Shown here: positions 1-8,254 of the stretch, piece by piece | How positions within the stretch are numbered: the first letter of the stretch is position 1 | How the letters are laid out: each line of letters begins with the position of its first letter | Assembly (NCBI GenBank): GCA_002366835.1 | Contig: DFBZ01000026.1 | Span: forward strand, 1-51,940 | Direction: 5' to 3' | DNA length: 51,940 nt | Source: Gammaproteobacteria bacterium UBA3067 | GTDB lineage: Bacteria; Pseudomonadota; Gammaproteobacteria; Pseudomonadales; UBA3067 | Position numbers and translations under genes: made by a program | Notes under the pieces: generated by a model | Databases searched by the model: none | Seen by the model: the letters and a program-made list of their open reading frames with translations, nothing else | What the model was told of the DNA's origin: nothing

Positions 1-50
1 CGATGGTAGTGTGGGGTTTCTCCATGTGAGAGTAGGTCATCGTCAGGCTT
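1..50 (+). rRNA. rrf: 5S ribosomal RNA, 3' end (partial)
   Basis: The first 50 bases match the 3' end of gammaproteobacterial 5S rRNA, including the GATGGTAGTGTGGGG block, the GAGAGTAGG loop and the closing CAGGC. The 5' part lies outside the window, so this is the last gene of an rRNA operon read on the plus strand. A strong terminator follows directly. Confidence 0.93.
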
Positions 51-58
51 TTAATTAG

Positions 59-92
59 AAACCCCGGTTCCGAAAGGTGCTGGGGTTTTTTT
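59..92 (+). terminator. Rho-independent terminator of the rRNA operon
   Basis: AAACCCC pairs with GGGGTTT around a 16-base loop region and runs into seven T residues. It lies 9 bases after the end of the 5S rRNA and so terminates the rRNA operon. Confidence 0.88.
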
Positions 93-209
93 ATGAGCGA
101 AGGAAAGCTGCATTTATCTGTGCGGCAGCCTTATCCTGCTCGCACCCTGAAGATCCTTGGTTGTCCTCAGTGAGACCAGCCGCTGGGTAAGCGCTAAAGC
201 AAGCCTTAT

Positions 210-450
210 TATATTTCGCCGTCTGTTTTTGGCAGCAAACCCTCAGTATCCTCAATGATAGCTGCATTCAGAAGCTGCGTAAAAACTTCTTTTAAATAAT
301 CATACGGATTTCGGCTTTGCCGATTTTTTCTTTGGGCTATATTTTTTGTGCATCTATGAACTCTCGTCGGGCATGACCCCAGCAACCCAGTCGCTGCGTT
401 TTGTTTTGTAAAAGCCCTGTTGCGACAGTGACGTTGCGAGTATTGAGAAC
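210..450 (-). pseudogene. IS66-family transposase remnant (decayed)
   Basis: Two pieces of an IS66 transposase can be read on the minus strand in different frames. One frame gives the family's LGCWGHARREFIDAQK block (about 415-315) and then a stop. A second frame gives the C-terminal signature NPYDYLKEVFTQL followed by EDTEGLLP (about 307-210). In intact transposases these blocks are separated by well over 100 residues, so most of the catalytic region has been deleted and the frame is broken. No terminal inverted repeats or other IS66 genes are visible. The element cannot be active. It sits between an rRNA operon and the ctpA gene. Confidence 0.7.
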
Positions 451-699
451 CTATGGAACTGCTTTGCTTTTGTATTCCGGTGAGTGGGTACACGGATGGA
501 GCGGCACTATGGCGTAGCTAAATAATCAGGCTCCGCCCAGTGTCCGGTTTTGAGTCGTTGCCCCTTCAATTTAGATTAGCCTTTCTCTACCTTGCTTCAA
601 GAGACTTTTAAAGGGACGGTGAGATTGAGATCTTTTTGTCCCGCCGAGCAATGAGACCTGCGCTTCAGGCGATTACGCCACTATTTCTGACCCTTAAGC
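451..699. other. Intergenic stretch with no recognisable gene
   Basis: Between the IS66 remnant and the ctpA stop I see no open frame with recognisable protein similarity, no tRNA and no clear terminator. It may hold further decayed insertion-sequence DNA, but nothing supports a specific call. Confidence 0.5.
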
Positions 700-2001
700 T
701 TAGCGTGCTTTAAGCAAGCTGATTCCTTTTAGAATATTAAGGGCTTCATTTAGCTGGTAGTCTTTTGCCAGTATCTTCTCAATATCCCCATTGCCATTAT
801 TCTTCGTTTTCTTTGCCTTTTTGCCATTTTCATTTTCGAGGTGACCCTGTAGGTCAGACTCTTTATACATGCGAGGCTGCTCGACTTTTGTCAGCTTTGC
901 CAAGTCGACGCTAATATCGGGTATGATCCCTTGTGCCTGTATGCTGCGCCCTTCAGGGGTGTAGTAGCGGGCGGTAGTGAGTTTGATAGCGCGGTTATTG
1001 GGAAGCGGCAGGATGGTTTGTACCGAGCCCTTGCCAAAGGTTTGTGTTCCTAAAATAAGGGCGCGCTTATGATCTTGTAGCGCTCCGGCAACAATTTCCG
1101 ATGCGGATGCCGACCCTCCATTTACCAGTACGACCAATGGTGTATCTTTTACAAGTGTTTCTGGGGTGGCCGAGTACTTTATCTCGGAACCCTCCAGACG
1201 GCCCTGGGTGTAGACCACGAGGCCTTCGTTCAAGAAGGTGTTTGATACATCGACTGCTGCTTGTAGCACGCCACCGGGATTATTTCTCAGGTCGAGTACC
1301 AGGCCTTTAAGTTCTTTGTTTTTCTCTTTGAGTTTGTTGATGCCGGTTGCGAGGTCTTTACCCGTATTGACCTGGAATTGTGAAATACGCAGGTAGCCGA
1401 AACCCTCCTCCAAGGTTTTGTATCGGACGCTTTTAACTTTGATAATCGCCCTTGTGACGACAATATCAAGAGGTTCGGGAATTTTTTCGCGGATAATGGT
1501 GAGTACGATCTTAGTTCCAGTTTTCCCGCGCATTTTTTTTACGGCTTCGGAAAGTGTCAGCCCTTTAACGGGGGTTTCATCCAGTTTGATGATGAGGTCT
1601 CCCGCTTTAACGCCTGCCTTGTGTGCAGGTGTGTCGTCGATGGGGGAAATAACTTTAACTAAGCCGTTTTCCATACCTACCTCAATACCCAGCCCGCCGA
1701 ATTCGCCGGAAGTGTTCACCTGCAAGCTTTTAAAAGCCTGTGGTTTTAGGTAAGCCGAGTGGGGATCAAGTTCAGATAACATGCCGGTGATGGCGCTTTC
1801 GAGTAAATCGCTGTCGCCAACAGGTTCGACATAGGATTGTTTGATACGGTCAAGCACTTCGGTGAAGGCGCGCAGCTCCTCTAATGGCAGTGAGGCATTT
1901 TTTTGTGGCGCTGGAGTCTCGGCAAGAGCGAGTGGGCTGAGTAAGAAAAGAAACAAGGCGAGGTGTTTTCCAAGAGCCTTGCAGGTGTGGTGATGCTGCA
2001 T
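700..2001 (-). CDS. ctpA: Carboxy-terminal processing protease, S41 family (CtpA)
   Basis: Periplasmic serine protease that trims or degrades envelope proteins; in Pseudomonas the homologue degrades peptidoglycan cross-link hydrolases. The 433-residue product opens with a signal peptide (hydrophobic residues 13-27, cleavage likely after LALA). A PDZ domain lies around 100-185 (FGGLGIEV, GVKAGDLI). The protease core follows, with catalytic Ser299 in GGSASASE and Lys324 in TFGKGSVQ; the 25-residue spacing is the same as in E. coli Prc. It is the last gene of gpmI-envC-ctpA, an order shared with Pseudomonas. Start is ATG. The C-terminus carries a short lysine-rich tail (KKAKKTK). Confidence 0.95.
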   Translation of the reverse strand: MQHHHTCKALGKHLALFLFLLSPLALAETPAPQKNASLPLEELRAFTEVLDRIKQSYVEPVGDSDLLESAITGMLSELDPHSAYLKPQAFKSLQVNTSGEFGGLGIEVGMENGLVKVISPIDDTPAHKAGVKAGDLIIKLDETPVKGLTLSEAVKKMRGKTGTKIVLTIIREKIPEPLDIVVTRAIIKVKSVRYKTLEEGFGYLRISQFQVNTGKDLATGINKLKEKNKELKGLVLDLRNNPGGVLQAAVDVSNTFLNEGLVVYTQGRLEGSEIKYSATPETLVKDTPLVVLVNGGSASASEIVAGALQDHKRALILGTQTFGKGSVQTILPLPNNRAIKLTTARYYTPEGRSIQAQGIIPDISVDLAKLTKVEQPRMYKESDLQGHLENENGKKAKKTKNNGNGDIEKILAKDYQLNEALNILKGISLLKAR

Positions 2002-2081
2002 GTATGTTCTCCGAGCCGGTGACCGGCGCGACGTCCTATGGGTTTAATGAGGAATAAAGGTTAACACAAATAACACTTTTC

Positions 2082-2109
2082 CAAGGAGCGTCGATGAGAT
2101 CGCTCCTTG
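2082..2109 (-). terminator. Stem-loop just after envC
   Basis: CAAGGAGCG and CGCTCCTTG form a perfect 9-bp stem with a 10-base loop, starting 8 bases past the envC stop. There is no long T-run on the minus strand. It may separate envC from ctpA expression or stabilise the mRNA 3' end rather than act as a full terminator. Confidence 0.5.
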
Positions 2110-2116
2110 TTTATTT

Positions 2117-3286
2117 TCAGCGGCGGCACCAGATGGAGGGGTTTATCGGCTTGTTGTGGTGACGAATTTCAAAATAAAGCGCATCCTCAAGCTCTCCCCC
2201 ACTATTACCAAGCGTAGCGATCTGCTCGCCTTTATTAACGCTGTCCCCAGCGCTCTTTAGCAGTGCTTGATTATGACCATATAGGCTCAAATACCCACCG
2301 CCGTGGTCGATCATGAGTAAGTTGCCAAACCCTGTCATCCAATCAGAATAGACTACTTGCCCGGAAAATACTGCGTTAACCGCTTGGCCTTGTATTCCGC
2401 GCATTACAATCCCTTGCCAGCGAAGCTGTCCATTCTCAGATCGTTTTTGGTTAAATTGATGTACGAGTTTGCCTGCAGTCGGCCATTTGAGTTTCCCTTT
2501 TTGTTTTCCGAAGCCTTTGCGGTCTTTGTCGGCGGATTTAAGTCGTTGGTTAAGCTGAGTGATGAGCTGTTGGAGGTTTACTGCTTCCTGCTGTCTCCTT
2601 TCCAGCTTATTACTCTCGCTGTTAATTTCTTTTTTTAGTTCGGCGAGGGTGCGCTGTCGTTGTTTCTGTTTTTGATCGAGGGATTTTTTTTCACGCGTCA
2701 GCCCTTCCTGGAGCTGTGCAAATTGTTGCTGCTCCAGCTTAAGCTTTTTTTGCTGGGTTTCGAGTGTTTGCCGTGTGGCGTTTATTTCCTCCAGCTTTCT
2801 CTCTCGTGCGTGTTGGACGCGCTTGTGGAAATAAATAGTGCGAGGAAGCGAGGAGGGGTCTTCCGTGTTGAGAAGTAGCTTAGCGGGGCTGTTTGTGCCT
2901 TGGTGTTGGAGCATGCGCAGGTCTTTGGACATGCGTTCTTTAATGTTATCCAAAAACCTATTTATTTCGAAAATCCGGGTTCTGAGCTTTTTGACACTTT
3001 GTTCCCGGTTAGCGATTGCTTTACGGTTACGCAGGATTTTCCTGGAAATTGTCGAAATTTCTTTTTCATTTTTTCGCAGGGTTTTCTGTAGTCTTTGGTA
3101 GTTTCCTTTGTTGGATGTGATTTTATTAAGGAGGGAGCTGATCCCCTCTTTGATATTTTCCAGCTTTATTTGCTTATTGGAAATTTCTCCTTCAGTTGTT
3201 TGATCGCTTTGTGCGCCGATGGGAAGGAAAAGCAGAACCACTGCAAGTAAGGCTTGCAGTGGTTCTCTGAATGGATGGGAGAGCAA
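2117..3286 (-). CDS. envC: Murein hydrolase activator EnvC (coiled coil plus degenerate LytM)
   Basis: EnvC is a periplasmic activator of the division amidases AmiA/AmiB, recruited through FtsEX. The 389-residue product has an N-terminal hydrophobic signal segment (about residues 10-25), a long charged coiled coil (about 30-260, rich in K/E/Q) and a C-terminal M23/LytM domain (from about WPTAGKLVHQF). The zinc ligands are lost: the usual HxGxD place reads RWQGIVM and the final HxH place reads FEIRHH, as expected for an activator and not an enzyme. The only start that keeps the signal peptide is TTG at 3286, 10 bases after the gpmI stop and with no clear ribosome binding site. A 14-bp perfect inverted repeat lies in the signal-peptide codons. 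ftsE and ftsX are near the other end of the window. Confidence 0.92.
   Translation of the reverse strand: MLSHPFREPLQALLAVVLLFLPIGAQSDQTTEGEISNKQIKLENIKEGISSLLNKITSNKGNYQRLQKTLRKNEKEISTISRKILRNRKAIANREQSVKKLRTRIFEINRFLDNIKERMSKDLRMLQHQGTNSPAKLLLNTEDPSSLPRTIYFHKRVQHARERKLEEINATRQTLETQQKKLKLEQQQFAQLQEGLTREKKSLDQKQKQRQRTLAELKKEINSESNKLERRQQEAVNLQQLITQLNQRLKSADKDRKGFGKQKGKLKWPTAGKLVHQFNQKRSENGQLRWQGIVMRGIQGQAVNAVFSGQVVYSDWMTGFGNLLMIDHGGGYLSLYGHNQALLKSAGDSVNKGEQIATLGNSGGELEDALYFEIRHHNKPINPSIWCRR
3234..3266 (-). repeat. 14-bp perfect inverted repeat inside the envC signal-peptide codons
   Basis: AGAACCACTGCAAG (3234-3247) and CTTGCAGTGGTTCT (3253-3266) are exact reverse complements separated by 5 bases. 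On the minus strand the hairpin begins about 20 bases after the TTG start of envC and is followed by a short T-rich stretch (CTTTTCC). Confidence 0.85.
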
Positions 3287-3296
3287 TGCGTGGTTT

Positions 3297-4844
3297 TTAA
3301 GTTTGATATTGCACCAGATTGTGTCCGGTCATTTCTTCTGGCATATCCATTTCCATCAGGTGTAGCAGTGTGGGAGCAATATCGGAAAGTGCGCCATCAT
3401 CCAACAATTTAGCCGGTTTTCCGATGTAAATTAGGGGCACAGGCCCGTTGGTATGAGATGTGTGCGGCTGGCCCGTTTCCTCATCGCGCATTTTCTCTGC
3501 GTTGCCGTGGTCGGCAGTGATCAGGCACTCTCCCTGGTTTTCAAGAATGGCGTGTTCAATACGTTTCAGGCAGGCATCAAGGGTTTCCACGGCTTTTACG
3601 GCTGCTTCATATTTACCGGTATGCCCCACCATATCCCCATTGGCATAATTGCAGACGATAAAATCATGTTTACCTCTGTTGATGGCTTTTATCAGCGCAT
3701 CTGTCAATTCCGGGGCGCTCATTTCGGGCTGTAGGTCATAGGTAGCGACATCGGGGGAGGCAACTAAAATACGTTCTTCGCCGTCAAAGGTGTCTTCCCT
3801 GCCGCCGCTAAAAAAGAAGGTTACATGGGCGTATTTTTCGGTTTCCGCAAGGCGAAGTTGGGTCTTACTTTGTTTGGATAAATATTCTCCCAGCACATTG
3901 TTTAGCGTTGCTGGAGGAAAGGCTACCTGGGAGGGGATGTCTTCTGCGTATTGAGTGAGGGTGACAAAGGAGGATAGTGATGGGGTTTTCTTTTTCTCAA
4001 ACGCTGCGCTGTTTCCAGTGAATGCCTGACTGAGCTCGCGACCTCGATCGGCGCGAAAATTCATAAAAATCAGTCCATCACCGTTCTGAATAGTGACATC
4101 ATTGGTGCTTTCATTTTCCGTTTTTATCAGTGTCGCTTTTACAAATTCATCATTTTCATCTCGATCATAAGCGGCGTTGAGGCCGCTGACTGCATCGAGC
4201 GCCTGGAATTGAGCATCCCCCTGGGTGAGTAGGTTGTAGGCCTCTTCAATGCGATTCCAGCGTTTGTCTCTATCCATTGCATAATAACGGCCAATTAAAG
4301 AGGCGATATGACCAATGCCAGCATCTTTAAGTTGTTTGTCAATTTTCTGTAAGCTGGGTTCGGCGCTGCGGGGTGGCATGTCGCGGCCATCCAGAAATGC
4401 GTGAACCATTACTTTTTTAGCGCCGCGTTGCTGGGCAAGTTTAATCATTGCGGAAATGTGGTCTTCGTGGCTATGCACTCCGCCCGGGGACAACAAACCC
4501 ATGATATGCAGTGCTTTGTTGTTTTGAACGAGCTGATCAATATTGCTGCACAAGACCTGGTTTTCAAAGAAGTCACCATCTTCTATGGCCTTGGAGATTC
4601 GTGTGAAGTTTTGGTATACCACTCTGCCCGCGCCGAGGTTCATGTGGCCAACTTCAGAGTTGCCCATTTGGCCATCCGGCAGGCCGACATATTTGCCAGA
4701 TGTTTGAATGAGGGTGTGAGGATAGCTATTAAGGAGGTGATCGAACGTGGGCGTGTTTGCATTTTTTATGGCGTTGTCGCTTTGCTCTTTTCGATATCCA
4801 AAACCGTCGAGAATAACGAGCACATGGGGTTTACGCTTATTCAA
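3297..4844 (-). CDS. gpmI: 2,3-bisphosphoglycerate-independent phosphoglycerate mutase
   Basis: Interconverts 3- and 2-phosphoglycerate in glycolysis/gluconeogenesis using two Mn ions and a phosphoserine intermediate; cytoplasmic. The 515-residue length is typical. The metal-binding Asp13 lies in VILDGFGY, the catalytic Ser63 in MGNSEVGH, and the C-terminal metal motifs (NYANGDMVGHTG, ITADHGNAE) are intact. The start is TTG at 4844, supported by GAGGA six bases upstream; the residues that follow (NKRKPHVLVILDG) match the family's N-terminus. It is the first gene of gpmI-envC-ctpA and is divergent from the rhodanese gene, as in E. coli (gpmI/yibN). Confidence 0.96.
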   Translation of the reverse strand: MNKRKPHVLVILDGFGYRKEQSDNAIKNANTPTFDHLLNSYPHTLIQTSGKYVGLPDGQMGNSEVGHMNLGAGRVVYQNFTRISKAIEDGDFFENQVLCSNIDQLVQNNKALHIMGLLSPGGVHSHEDHISAMIKLAQQRGAKKVMVHAFLDGRDMPPRSAEPSLQKIDKQLKDAGIGHIASLIGRYYAMDRDKRWNRIEEAYNLLTQGDAQFQALDAVSGLNAAYDRDENDEFVKATLIKTENESTNDVTIQNGDGLIFMNFRADRGRELSQAFTGNSAAFEKKKTPSLSSFVTLTQYAEDIPSQVAFPPATLNNVLGEYLSKQSKTQLRLAETEKYAHVTFFFSGGREDTFDGEERILVASPDVATYDLQPEMSAPELTDALIKAINRGKHDFIVCNYANGDMVGHTGKYEAAVKAVETLDACLKRIEHAILENQGECLITADHGNAEKMRDEETGQPHTSHTNGPVPLIYIGKPAKLLDDGALSDIAPTLLHLMEMDMPEEMTGHNLVQYQT

Positions 4845-4940
4845 TTCTATTCCTCTGTCGCTTGCGGGAAGGATTTTTCCAGGAAACTCTCATTTTACCG
4901 TTAAATCGGGGAATCCGCTATTTTAGGCGCATGGCTGGTG

Positions 4941-4946
4941 TATAAT
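4941..4946 (+). promoter_or_regulatory. Candidate -10 box for the rhodanese-grxC-secB genes
   Basis: A perfect TATAAT lies 51 bases before the rhodanese ATG in the divergent gap with gpmI. No good -35 hexamer is seen at 16-18 bases, so the call rests on the -10 box and its position. Confidence 0.45.
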
Positions 4947-4997
4947 GCTGCACTTTCTTCTCACTTGGTAAAACTTTGGGTCATTAGGTACTAAATC

Positions 4998-5414
4998 ATG
5001 ATGGAGCAGCTTTTTGAATTTATTGTTAACCACTGGATGCTTTGCTCTGCATTTCTAGTGTTGCTTGTGGTATTTCTGCAATACGAAATTGCACGTGGAG
5101 GGCGAGGTGTGCACTGTCAGGAAGTGGTGGATCTGATTAACCATGATGGCGCCGTTGTGCTGGATGTTCGGCCTTCCAAGGAGTTCAGCAAAGGACACAT
5201 TACTGACTCTATTAACATTCCCCATAATGTCCTTGGTGAACGTTTTGTTGAGCTGGAAAAGTACAAGGATCACCCCATTATCTTAGTATGTGCCCACGGC
5301 CATACGACAGGCGCTTCAGGGCAGCTTTTACGTAAGCATGGCTGGACGAAACTTTATCGGCTAACTGGCGGTGTAAGAGCGTGGGAAGATGAGCGTCTGC
5401 CACTAGCCAGCTAG
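4998..5414 (+). CDS. yibN: Membrane-anchored rhodanese-domain protein (YibN-like)
   Basis: A 138-residue protein with one N-terminal membrane segment (about 12-28) and a rhodanese fold (about 38-135). Motifs include VLDVRPSKEFSKGHI and the active-site loop LVCAHGHTTG with Cys98, the residue that would carry a persulfide; the active cysteine is present, so sulfurtransferase activity is possible. The substrate is unknown. It sits upstream of grxC and secB and opposite gpmI, the arrangement seen in E. coli, which supports the YibN assignment. Confidence 0.88.
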   Translation: MMEQLFEFIVNHWMLCSAFLVLLVVFLQYEIARGGRGVHCQEVVDLINHDGAVVLDVRPSKEFSKGHITDSINIPHNVLGERFVELEKYKDHPIILVCAHGHTTGASGQLLRKHGWTKLYRLTGGVRAWEDERLPLAS

Positions 5415-5430
5415 AGTAGGTGTTTTTATT

Positions 5431-5694
5431 TTGGCTTTTGAAGTAACTATGTATAGCAGTAATTACTGCGGTTTTTGTGTTCGTGCGCTGCGCTTGTTGG
5501 AAAGTAAGGGCGTTGACGTGACTGAATTTAACGTTGATGGTGACCGTAATTTGCGCAAAAAAATGATGCAGAAAAGTGGTCGCCATACAGTTCCCCAAAT
5601 CTGGATAGGTGATCAGCACATCGGTGGCTGTGATGACCTATATCGACTCGAACGAGCGGGAAAGCTGGATTCGTTATTGAATATTAACAATTAG
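5431..5694 (+). CDS. grxC: Glutaredoxin 3 (GrxC)
   Basis: Small cytoplasmic thiol-disulfide oxidoreductase that uses glutathione. The 87-residue product has its redox pair at Cys13-Gly-Phe-Cys16; the family usually has CPYC or CPFC, so Pro is replaced by Gly. The GSH-binding TVPQIWI segment and GGCDD loop are intact. The start is TTG at 5431, with GAGTAGG about 10 bases upstream; the first ATG, at 5449, would remove the first beta strand (AFEVT), so TTG is preferred. Second gene of the rhodanese-grxC-secB set. Confidence 0.93.
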   Translation: MAFEVTMYSSNYCGFCVRALRLLESKGVDVTEFNVDGDRNLRKKMMQKSGRHTVPQIWIGDQHIGGCDDLYRLERAGKLDSLLNINN

Positions 5695-5754
5695 CTCCTA
5701 CAATGCATTTACGCTGTCTGAATTTCTGAGATCTCTTTTACTGAAGGAATAAAC

Positions 5755-6246
5755 ATGTCTGAGCAACAAAACCCCGCTGCGGGGCCGGGTGCAGGTAAAT
5801 TCGCGCTACAACGCATTTATGTGAAAGATCTTTCTTTTGAATCGCCCAGTGCGCCACAGTGTTTCCGGGATGAGTGGAAACCTGAAATCAAAATGGATCT
5901 GAACACTGAAAATAGTCAGGTGGACGAAAAAACCGTAGAAGTGACGCTTCGTATTACCATTACCGTGACAAACCAGGAAAAGGTTGCCTTTCTCGTGGAA
6001 GTTCAGCAAGCGGGTCTGTTTTTGGCGGAGGGTTTTCCTCCTCAGCAGTTGCAGCCTTTGTTGGGCAGTTATTGTCCGAATATTTTGTTTCCCTACGCCC
6101 GTGAGACCGTGTCGGATGTAGTGAATCGAGGTAGCTTTCCTCAGCTGTTATTGGCACCCGTCAATTTTGATGCTCTTTTTTCTGAAGCTGTTAAGCGCAG
6201 GGCCGAAGAAGCGCAACAAGAAGCCTCTGAGTCCACAACGCACTAG
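5755..6246 (+). CDS. secB: Protein-export chaperone SecB
   Basis: Tetrameric cytosolic chaperone that keeps preproteins unfolded and hands them to SecA. The 163-residue product has the usual features: FALQRIYVKDLSFESP near the N-terminus, the acidic strand segment, the YCPNILFPYARETVSDVVNRGSFP-type block (split here: PNILFPYARE, then VNRGSFPQLLLAPVNFDALF) and a charged variable tail. Start ATG, preceded by GAAGGA. It follows grxC as in E. coli. Its last three bases overlap the convergent trmL gene. Confidence 0.97.
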   Translation: MSEQQNPAAGPGAGKFALQRIYVKDLSFESPSAPQCFRDEWKPEIKMDLNTENSQVDEKTVEVTLRITITVTNQEKVAFLVEVQQAGLFLAEGFPPQQLQPLLGSYCPNILFPYARETVSDVVNRGSFPQLLLAPVNFDALFSEAVKRRAEEAQQEASESTTH

Positions 6247-6773
6247 TTGTTCCCGTCTATTAATGGCGGTTTGAATAAGCCGCCATTAATGTACCCCTTC
6301 TCTCGATCTATACCCCCCTCAAAACCCAGTTGCCGCCATGCTTCAAAGGAGATAATGGCAGCCGCATTAGAAAGGTTGAGACTTCGGCTTTCTGTGCGCA
6401 TGGGGATTCTAATTTTGTTCTCTTCTGAAAACTCAGCCAGCACCTCTGCGGGCAGTCCGCGACTTTCTGGGCCAAAAAGCAGTGTATCACCAGCCTGATA
6501 GGATGGATGTGTATAGTCTGTTTTACCTTTCGTGGTACAGGCAAATATCCTATCGGTTTGGCCTAAAAAGTGGGTGAAGCCTTCGAAGTGTTTGTGGTGT
6601 TTCACTTCTGCCCACTCGTGGTAGTCGAGACCTGCTCGGCGAAGGCGTTTATCATCCAGGGCAAAACCCAGCTGACCAATAAGGTGGAGCTGGAAACCCG
6701 AGTTGGCACATAAGCGAATTAAATTGCCCGTATTGGGCGGAATTTCTGGTTCATAAAGCGCAATATTTAACAT
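6243..6773 (-). CDS. trmL: tRNA (cytidine/uridine-34 2'-O)-methyltransferase TrmL
   Basis: SPOUT-class methyltransferase that 2'-O-methylates the wobble base of certain tRNA-Leu species. I place the start at ATG 6773 (MLNIALYEPEIPPNTGN), matching the family's N-terminus, rather than a further 12 codons upstream; 176 residues. The knot motifs are present: IPPNTGNLIRL, LLFGPESRGLP and IPMRTESRSLNLSNAAAI. The C-terminal tail (INGGLFKPPLID) is unusual because it is encoded by a perfect 11-bp inverted repeat. Convergent with secB, overlapping by a few bases. Confidence 0.93.
   Translation of the reverse strand: MLNIALYEPEIPPNTGNLIRLCANSGFQLHLIGQLGFALDDKRLRRAGLDYHEWAEVKHHKHFEGFTHFLGQTDRIFACTTKGKTDYTHPSYQAGDTLLFGPESRGLPAEVLAEFSEENKIRIPMRTESRSLNLSNAAAIISFEAWRQLGFEGGIDREKGYINGGLFKPPLIDGNN
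6259..6290. terminator. Inverted repeat between convergent secB and trmL
   Basis: ATTAATGGCGG (6259-6269) and CCGCCATTAAT (6280-6290) are exact reverse complements with a 10-base loop. It lies 13 bases after the secB stop and inside the last codons of trmL. Neither side has a T-run, so it may act by 3'-end stabilisation or weak bidirectional termination. Confidence 0.55.
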
Positions 6774-6829
6774 GGTGTCTGGTATAAAGGAAATCTTTGC
6801 GTCTGGCAAGGTTAACTAAAACTGGGGTC

Positions 6830-8254
6830 TCAACCAGGTTCACTTTCCTCCTCAAAATCCATTTCCAGCTCTTTGATTTTTCTTGTCAGGGTATTTCGCC
6901 CCCAGCCCAGTAACTCGGCCGCGTCCCGCCTGCGTCCTAAAGTATGCTTGAGGGCGGTTTCGATCATTATGCGCTCAAAAGCGGGAATGGCTCTATCCAG
7001 TAATTTTTCCTGGCCGATATTTAATTGTTGGGTGGCCCAGTTGCGCAGGGCTTGCTCCCAGTTGTTACTGCTTTCTTTGGTTTCACTTTCCTGGAGTAAC
7101 TCAGGAGGAAGGTCATCAACATGAATTTCCCGCCCTGAAGCCATGACTGTGGCCCAGCGGCAGGCATTTTCTAGCTGCCTGACATTACCCGCCCAGGGAA
7201 GCATGGAAAGGTATTCCACCGTTTCGGGGCGCAGTATTTTTGGGTCGGTATTAAGCTCTTCAGCAGCTTTGACAAGAAAGTGATTTGCGAGGCGCGGGAT
7301 GTCTTCACGGCGTTCGGAGAGGCGAGGGATATGGATGCGAATTACGTTCAGGCGATGAAAAAGATCCTCCCTAAAGCGCCCTTCTTTTACTAGCGTTTCC
7401 AGGTTTTGATGTGTGGCGGCGACGATTCGGACGTCAACATTCACGGGGGTATGCCCGCCGACGCGATAAAAGCTGCCGTCTGCCAGCACGCGAAGTAGCC
7501 GGGTTTGGGTGTCCAAAGGCATGTCGCCGATTTCATCCAGAAATAGAGTGCCGCCATTGGCTTGTTCAAAGCGGCCGCTTCTCTGGGCATTGGCGCCGGT
7601 AAATGCTCCTTTTTCGTGGCCAAATAGCTCTGATTCAATCAGATCTTTGGGGATGGCGGCCATATTCAGTGCAATAAACGGCTGTTCGCAGCGGGGACTA
7701 TGACGGTGTAGGGCCGCCGCGACCAGCTCTTTTCCGGTGCCTGACTGCCCATTGATAAGTACGGTGATGTTGGATTGTGCCAGGCGGCCAATTGCTCGAA
7801 ACACCTCCTGCATGGCGGGGGCTTCACCGATGATTTCCGGTGTGTCAGCCAGGCTGAAATCCTGTTCGAGCTTGGATATTTGTTCGTTGCGGTAAGCCAC
7901 GGCACGGTTAACCAAGGCAATTGCTTCATCAATATCAAAGGGTTTGGGCAGGTATTCGAAGGCGCCACCCTGAAAGGAAGCAACGGCACTGTCGAGGTCT
8001 GAGTGGGCTGTCATCACAATAACGGGCAGGTCTGGGTATTGGTGGTGAACCTTGGACAGAAGTTCCAGTCCATCTATGCCTGGCATGCGAATGTCCGTGA
8101 TGATGACATCCGGTTGTTGTTTCTCTAGTTTTCTGAGGATTGTTTCGCCGGACTCAAACGTTGTGGTTTCCAGGCCTTCCTGAGAAAGGGCCTTATCCAG
8201 CACCCAGCGGATTGATTTGTCGTCGTCAATGATCCAGATGCTGGCATTATTCAT
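6830..8254 (-). CDS. ntrC: Nitrogen regulation response regulator NtrC
   Basis: Enhancer-binding activator of sigma-54 promoters for nitrogen-limited growth. The 474-residue product has a receiver domain (1-120) with Asp54 as phosphate acceptor in IITDIRMPG, an AAA+ domain (about 140-370) with Walker A GQSGTGKELV, the sigma-54 contact loop GAFTGA and the LFLDEIGDMP Walker B, and a C-terminal Fis-type helix-turn-helix (RRRDAAELLGWGRNTLTRKI). The ATG lies inside the end of ntrB (8-base overlap), so the two are translationally coupled. Partner of NtrB and regulator of glnA just upstream. Confidence 0.97.
   Translation of the reverse strand: MNNASIWIIDDDKSIRWVLDKALSQEGLETTTFESGETILRKLEKQQPDVIITDIRMPGIDGLELLSKVHHQYPDLPVIVMTAHSDLDSAVASFQGGAFEYLPKPFDIDEAIALVNRAVAYRNEQISKLEQDFSLADTPEIIGEAPAMQEVFRAIGRLAQSNITVLINGQSGTGKELVAAALHRHSPRCEQPFIALNMAAIPKDLIESELFGHEKGAFTGANAQRSGRFEQANGGTLFLDEIGDMPLDTQTRLLRVLADGSFYRVGGHTPVNVDVRIVAATHQNLETLVKEGRFREDLFHRLNVIRIHIPRLSERREDIPRLANHFLVKAAEELNTDPKILRPETVEYLSMLPWAGNVRQLENACRWATVMASGREIHVDDLPPELLQESETKESSNNWEQALRNWATQQLNIGQEKLLDRAIPAFERIMIETALKHTLGRRRDAAELLGWGRNTLTRKIKELEMDFEEESEPG

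Noticed and set aside
209..493. A 94-residue open frame on the minus strand as an intact gene
   Set aside because: It fuses out-of-frame DNA to an IS66 C-terminal block; the other conserved block is in another frame, so it is a remnant.
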